From Cellulosimicrobium cellulans (GTDB lineage Bacteria > Actinomycetota > Actinomycetes > Actinomycetales > Cellulomonadaceae), in the NCBI RefSeq assembly GCF_006539945.1, contig NZ_BJNZ01000010.1:92441-156440 (forward strand): DNA of 64,000 bases. Reading direction: 5' to 3'. The translations under genes were made by a program, and so were the position numbers. Positions 62,205 to 64,000 of this stretch are shown here, one piece after another. Under the pieces are notes generated by a model. The model ran no database searches, was not told where the DNA came from, and saw nothing but the letters and a program-made list of their open reading frames with translations. Position 1 is the stretch's first letter. Each line of letters opens with the position of its first letter.

Positions 62205-62918
62205 TCACCTCCGGGCCGCGGGACGGGAGCGACGCTCCCCGCCCCGTGGCGGGCGGGCGAGCCACGGGGCGAGCAGCCGCGTCACGCGCGGCAGCACGAG
62301 GTACGTCATGACAGGCGTGAGGACGAGCGTCGTGGCGAGGACGCGCGGGACGACCGGCACGGCGTCCCAGGCGGGGACCAGACCCCCCACGAGGAGCGTG
62401 AACACGAGGTTCACCGGGAAGAACCCGAGCCAGATGCTCACCGACTGCTTCCAGCGGGGAGGCGCGGCCGCGGACGCCTCGACCGTGAGTGCCGGCGTGC
62501 TCGCCGTCGGGGCGTCGAACCAGCCCTCGATGCCCGTGCGGCGCTCGACCCGGGTCTCCTCGACGAGGTCCCGGCCCTGCGCGAGCCAGCCCACCCGGTC
62601 CGGCGACGTCTCCCACGCGTCGAGCGTGGCGGCGTCGGCGAAGCGATACAGCATGTGCCAGTCGTGCGACCCGGCGGAGGCGCGCACCCAGCCGGAGCCG
62701 AGGAAGCCCGGGTAGCGGTTGGCGAGGTTCACCCCGGTCTGCACCCAGCGCGTGACCGCCGGGACGTTCTCGGGCAGGACCCGCCGCTCGATCGCGACGG
62801 TCACGGGGCCGGTGCCGGCGGCGGGCGGGCGAGGGGCGGGGGAGGTCGGGATCAGGGGCACGGCACCGGCGGGGTCACCGCCGGTCCGCCGCGCGTCCCC
62901 GGGGACGTCGTGGGTCAT
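62205..62918 (-). CDS. Antibiotic biosynthesis monooxygenase domain with membrane helices
   Basis: 237 residues. Residues 38-135 form an ABM-type dimeric alpha/beta barrel (VAIERRVLPENVPAVTRWVQ, WHMLYRFADAATLDAWETSP). The C-terminus has two or three membrane helices (SVSIWLGFFPVNLVFTLLVG, VLATTLVLTPVMTYLVLP). Such ABM-membrane fusions are common and unassigned. ATG 62918 gives a short disordered N-terminus. Confidence 0.82.
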   Translation of the reverse strand: MTHDVPGDARRTGGDPAGAVPLIPTSPAPRPPAAGTGPVTVAIERRVLPENVPAVTRWVQTGVNLANRYPGFLGSGWVRASAGSHDWHMLYRFADAATLDAWETSPDRVGWLAQGRDLVEETRVERRTGIEGWFDAPTASTPALTVEASAAAPPRWKQSVSIWLGFFPVNLVFTLLVGGLVPAWDAVPVVPRVLATTLVLTPVMTYLVLPRVTRLLAPWLARPPRGGERRSRPAARR

Positions 62919-63043
62919 GGGACGAGTGAACGCGGCACGTGTTTCCGGGCCGTGAACGTGCGCGGGACGCGGGACGGATCGTCCCGCGGGTCGGGACGAC
63001 GGCCGACGCGCGGGCGGGGCGACCCGGGCCTACCGTGGCAGGC

Positions 63044-63460
63044 ATGATCTCGTGGGAGCTCGCGCTCGCCCTGCGCGACGCGGGCGTGCGATGGTCGCCC
63101 GCGTCGGGCGACCGTTTCCGCCTCCTGGCCACGGGTCACGACGGCGACGTGTTCACGGTGAGCGACATGACCATCGAGCCGCACGAGTTCGACACGGGCG
63201 TCGTGCTCGGCTTCAACGGGACGACCGAGTGGGCGCTCGACTCCGTCGCGATCGAGGACGCCCTGTGGCACCCGCTCGAGGGTCAGCTCCGGGACCTGCT
63301 CGGCGGCACGTTCCGGCGGCTCGAGCGGACGACGGGCGGGTACGTCGTCCGCACCGAGGTGCTCGACGACGTCGGGACCTTCGCCGCCGCGGACGCCTCG
63401 GACGCCTACGCGCGCGCGGTGCTCGCGCTCGTCGCGGCGAGCGCGGAGGGCACTCCCTGA
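63044..63460 (+). CDS. Small conserved protein (often annotated CpaE-like)
   Basis: 138 residues. MISWELALALRDAGVRWSPA, VFTVSDMTIEPHEF and FNGTTEWALDSVAIEDALWH recur in an actinobacterial family that is frequently, and probably wrongly, named pilus assembly protein CpaE. No ATPase motif. Leaderless: TACCGT (63031-63036) is 7 nt before the ATG. Function unknown. Confidence 0.8.
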   Translation: MISWELALALRDAGVRWSPASGDRFRLLATGHDGDVFTVSDMTIEPHEFDTGVVLGFNGTTEWALDSVAIEDALWHPLEGQLRDLLGGTFRRLERTTGGYVVRTEVLDDVGTFAAADASDAYARAVLALVAASAEGTP

Positions 63461-63885
63461 CCGCCCGCGGTACGCGAGCCGGCTCGCCGGTCACCCGGGA
63501 CGCAGGACGCGTGACACGTACCCTCTTCACATCCTGACCACACGGTCGGCACCTCATTCCCGAGGCTTCCCCCCGTCACGGCACCCCGCTGGACACATGT
63601 CTAGTTGAAGATGGAACAGCCGACAGGCCTCCTGGGTCCACCTTGCGACCAGGCCTGCCGGCGTCGTGGTGAGAGGGCGCGTGCGCCCCGCCCCGACCGC
63701 ACGCCGTCGTGGTCACCCAGCGCTCAGTCCTGCGCAGGTGCACCAGGGATGGGAGCGCTACCGTGCTCGACCGCCCGCGACCACGGCCCGATGATCGGAT
63801 CGTTCGCTTGACCACTGCACAGCACCACACGACCGCCCGCACCACGACCGGCGCGCGACCCGCCGCCCGCGGCGAGGCGCGCTAG
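63461..63885 (+). other. Leader region of the last gene, with hairpin
   Basis: 425 bases with no firm gene. A long interrupted hairpin (GCCG.CAGGCCT ... AGGCCTG.CGGC, 63619-63662) could be a structured RNA or terminator. TACCGT near 63759 may be a -10, overlapping TGGGAGCGCTACCG (63750-63763), an 11 of 14 match to the CebR operator. A short in-frame peptide ends in TAG exactly before the next ATG. Confidence 0.4.
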
Positions 63886-64000
63886 ATGGGCCGCCACACC
63901 GCGAGCCGGGCCTCGCTCACCGCCGCCCTCGCCTCCGCCGCACGCCGCGGCGCGCACGGTGCTGCCCGCGTCGCGCCGCGCCGCCGCACGCTCGGGACCG
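63886..64000 (+). CDS. N-terminus of an unidentified protein, cut by window end
   Basis: 38 residues visible, beginning MGRHTASRASLTAALASAAR and continuing basic and Ala-rich. MGRH starts are frequent in actinobacterial secreted wall-active proteins (Rpf, LysM), but too little is present to name it. GAGG lies about 9 nt upstream. Confidence 0.45.
   Translation, partial: MGRHTASRASLTAALASAARRGAHGAARVAPRRRTLGT

Noticed and set aside
63500..63885. c-di-AMP (ydaO) riboswitch before the last gene
   Set aside because: The conserved motifs of that class, such as the CAGCTAACC element, are not present.

Overview
The window is chromosomal DNA from a very GC-rich actinobacterium (about 74% GC, GTG starts common). 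The best guess is Cellulosimicrobium or a close relative in the Cellulomonadaceae/Promicromonosporaceae. Pointers are a 549-residue GH64 beta-1,3-glucanase with a ricin-type CBM13 behind CebR-type operators, a GH5 mannanase with a CBM2, mycothiol enzymes (mshD, DinB/DUF664 and TIGR03086 proteins), and many leaderless genes with a TANNNT-like box 6-7 nt before the start codon.

Layout. 1-7.2 kb: the 5' part of a K+-independent proton-pumping pyrophosphatase, an ECF sigma factor overlapping a membrane-anchored duplicated protein, a hydrolase, an M18 aminopeptidase and an SRPBCC protein. 7.3-21.4 kb: a block in the same order as M. tuberculosis Rv3649-Rv3667: MrfA-like helicase, then on the opposite strand a tad pilus cluster (cpaE-like, tadA, tadB, tadC, DUF4244 pilin, TadE, TadG-like), then a HAD phosphatase; NAD malic enzyme, an rRNA/tRNA methyltransferase and acetyl-CoA synthetase follow. 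The tad cluster is split by a frameshifted phosphotransferase remnant embedded in tandem repeats. 21.5-27.9 kb: GH5 mannanase, Cys-rich/pentapeptide protein, MFS exporter, FAD oxidoreductase, mycothiol synthase. 27.9-33 kb: a phosphate module of ppk and mutT1 facing pit and its DUF47 partner, with a clear PHO box before the DUF47-pit pair. 33-34 kb: gene-poor, with inverted clusters of a 21-nt repeat around a perfect 23-bp inverted repeat. 34-43.5 kb: sugar porter, two MarR regulators (one with a DHA2 drug exporter), msrB, a DEAD RNA helicase, an M50-like membrane protein and a cysteine-less HesB-like protein. 43.8-53.9 kb: tRNA-Lys, small conserved proteins, GH64, rlmC, DinB and PPOX proteins, a nucleotidyltransferase-methyltransferase fusion, butanediol-type dehydrogenase. 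54.3-57.6 kb: an island with a visibly AT-richer core (secreted metzincin and a lipoprotein) next to a decayed conjugation module (DUF4913 and a doubly frameshifted TraD/TraG coupling protein). 57.7-64 kb: GDPD, PfkB kinase, SurE, MscS, a monooxygenase-domain membrane protein and a gene cut by the window end.

Two repeat systems stand out. One is a 21-nt unit (consensus CGAGGTAGARCC plus about 9 nt) in four clusters; three of them lie just behind a stop codon in sense orientation, and in one the repeat supplies the stop codon. The other is a set of long intergenic palindromes (21-32 bp arms) in related pairs. Some lie between divergent genes, so they cannot all be terminators. I found no CRISPR array, prophage, insertion sequence or rRNA.
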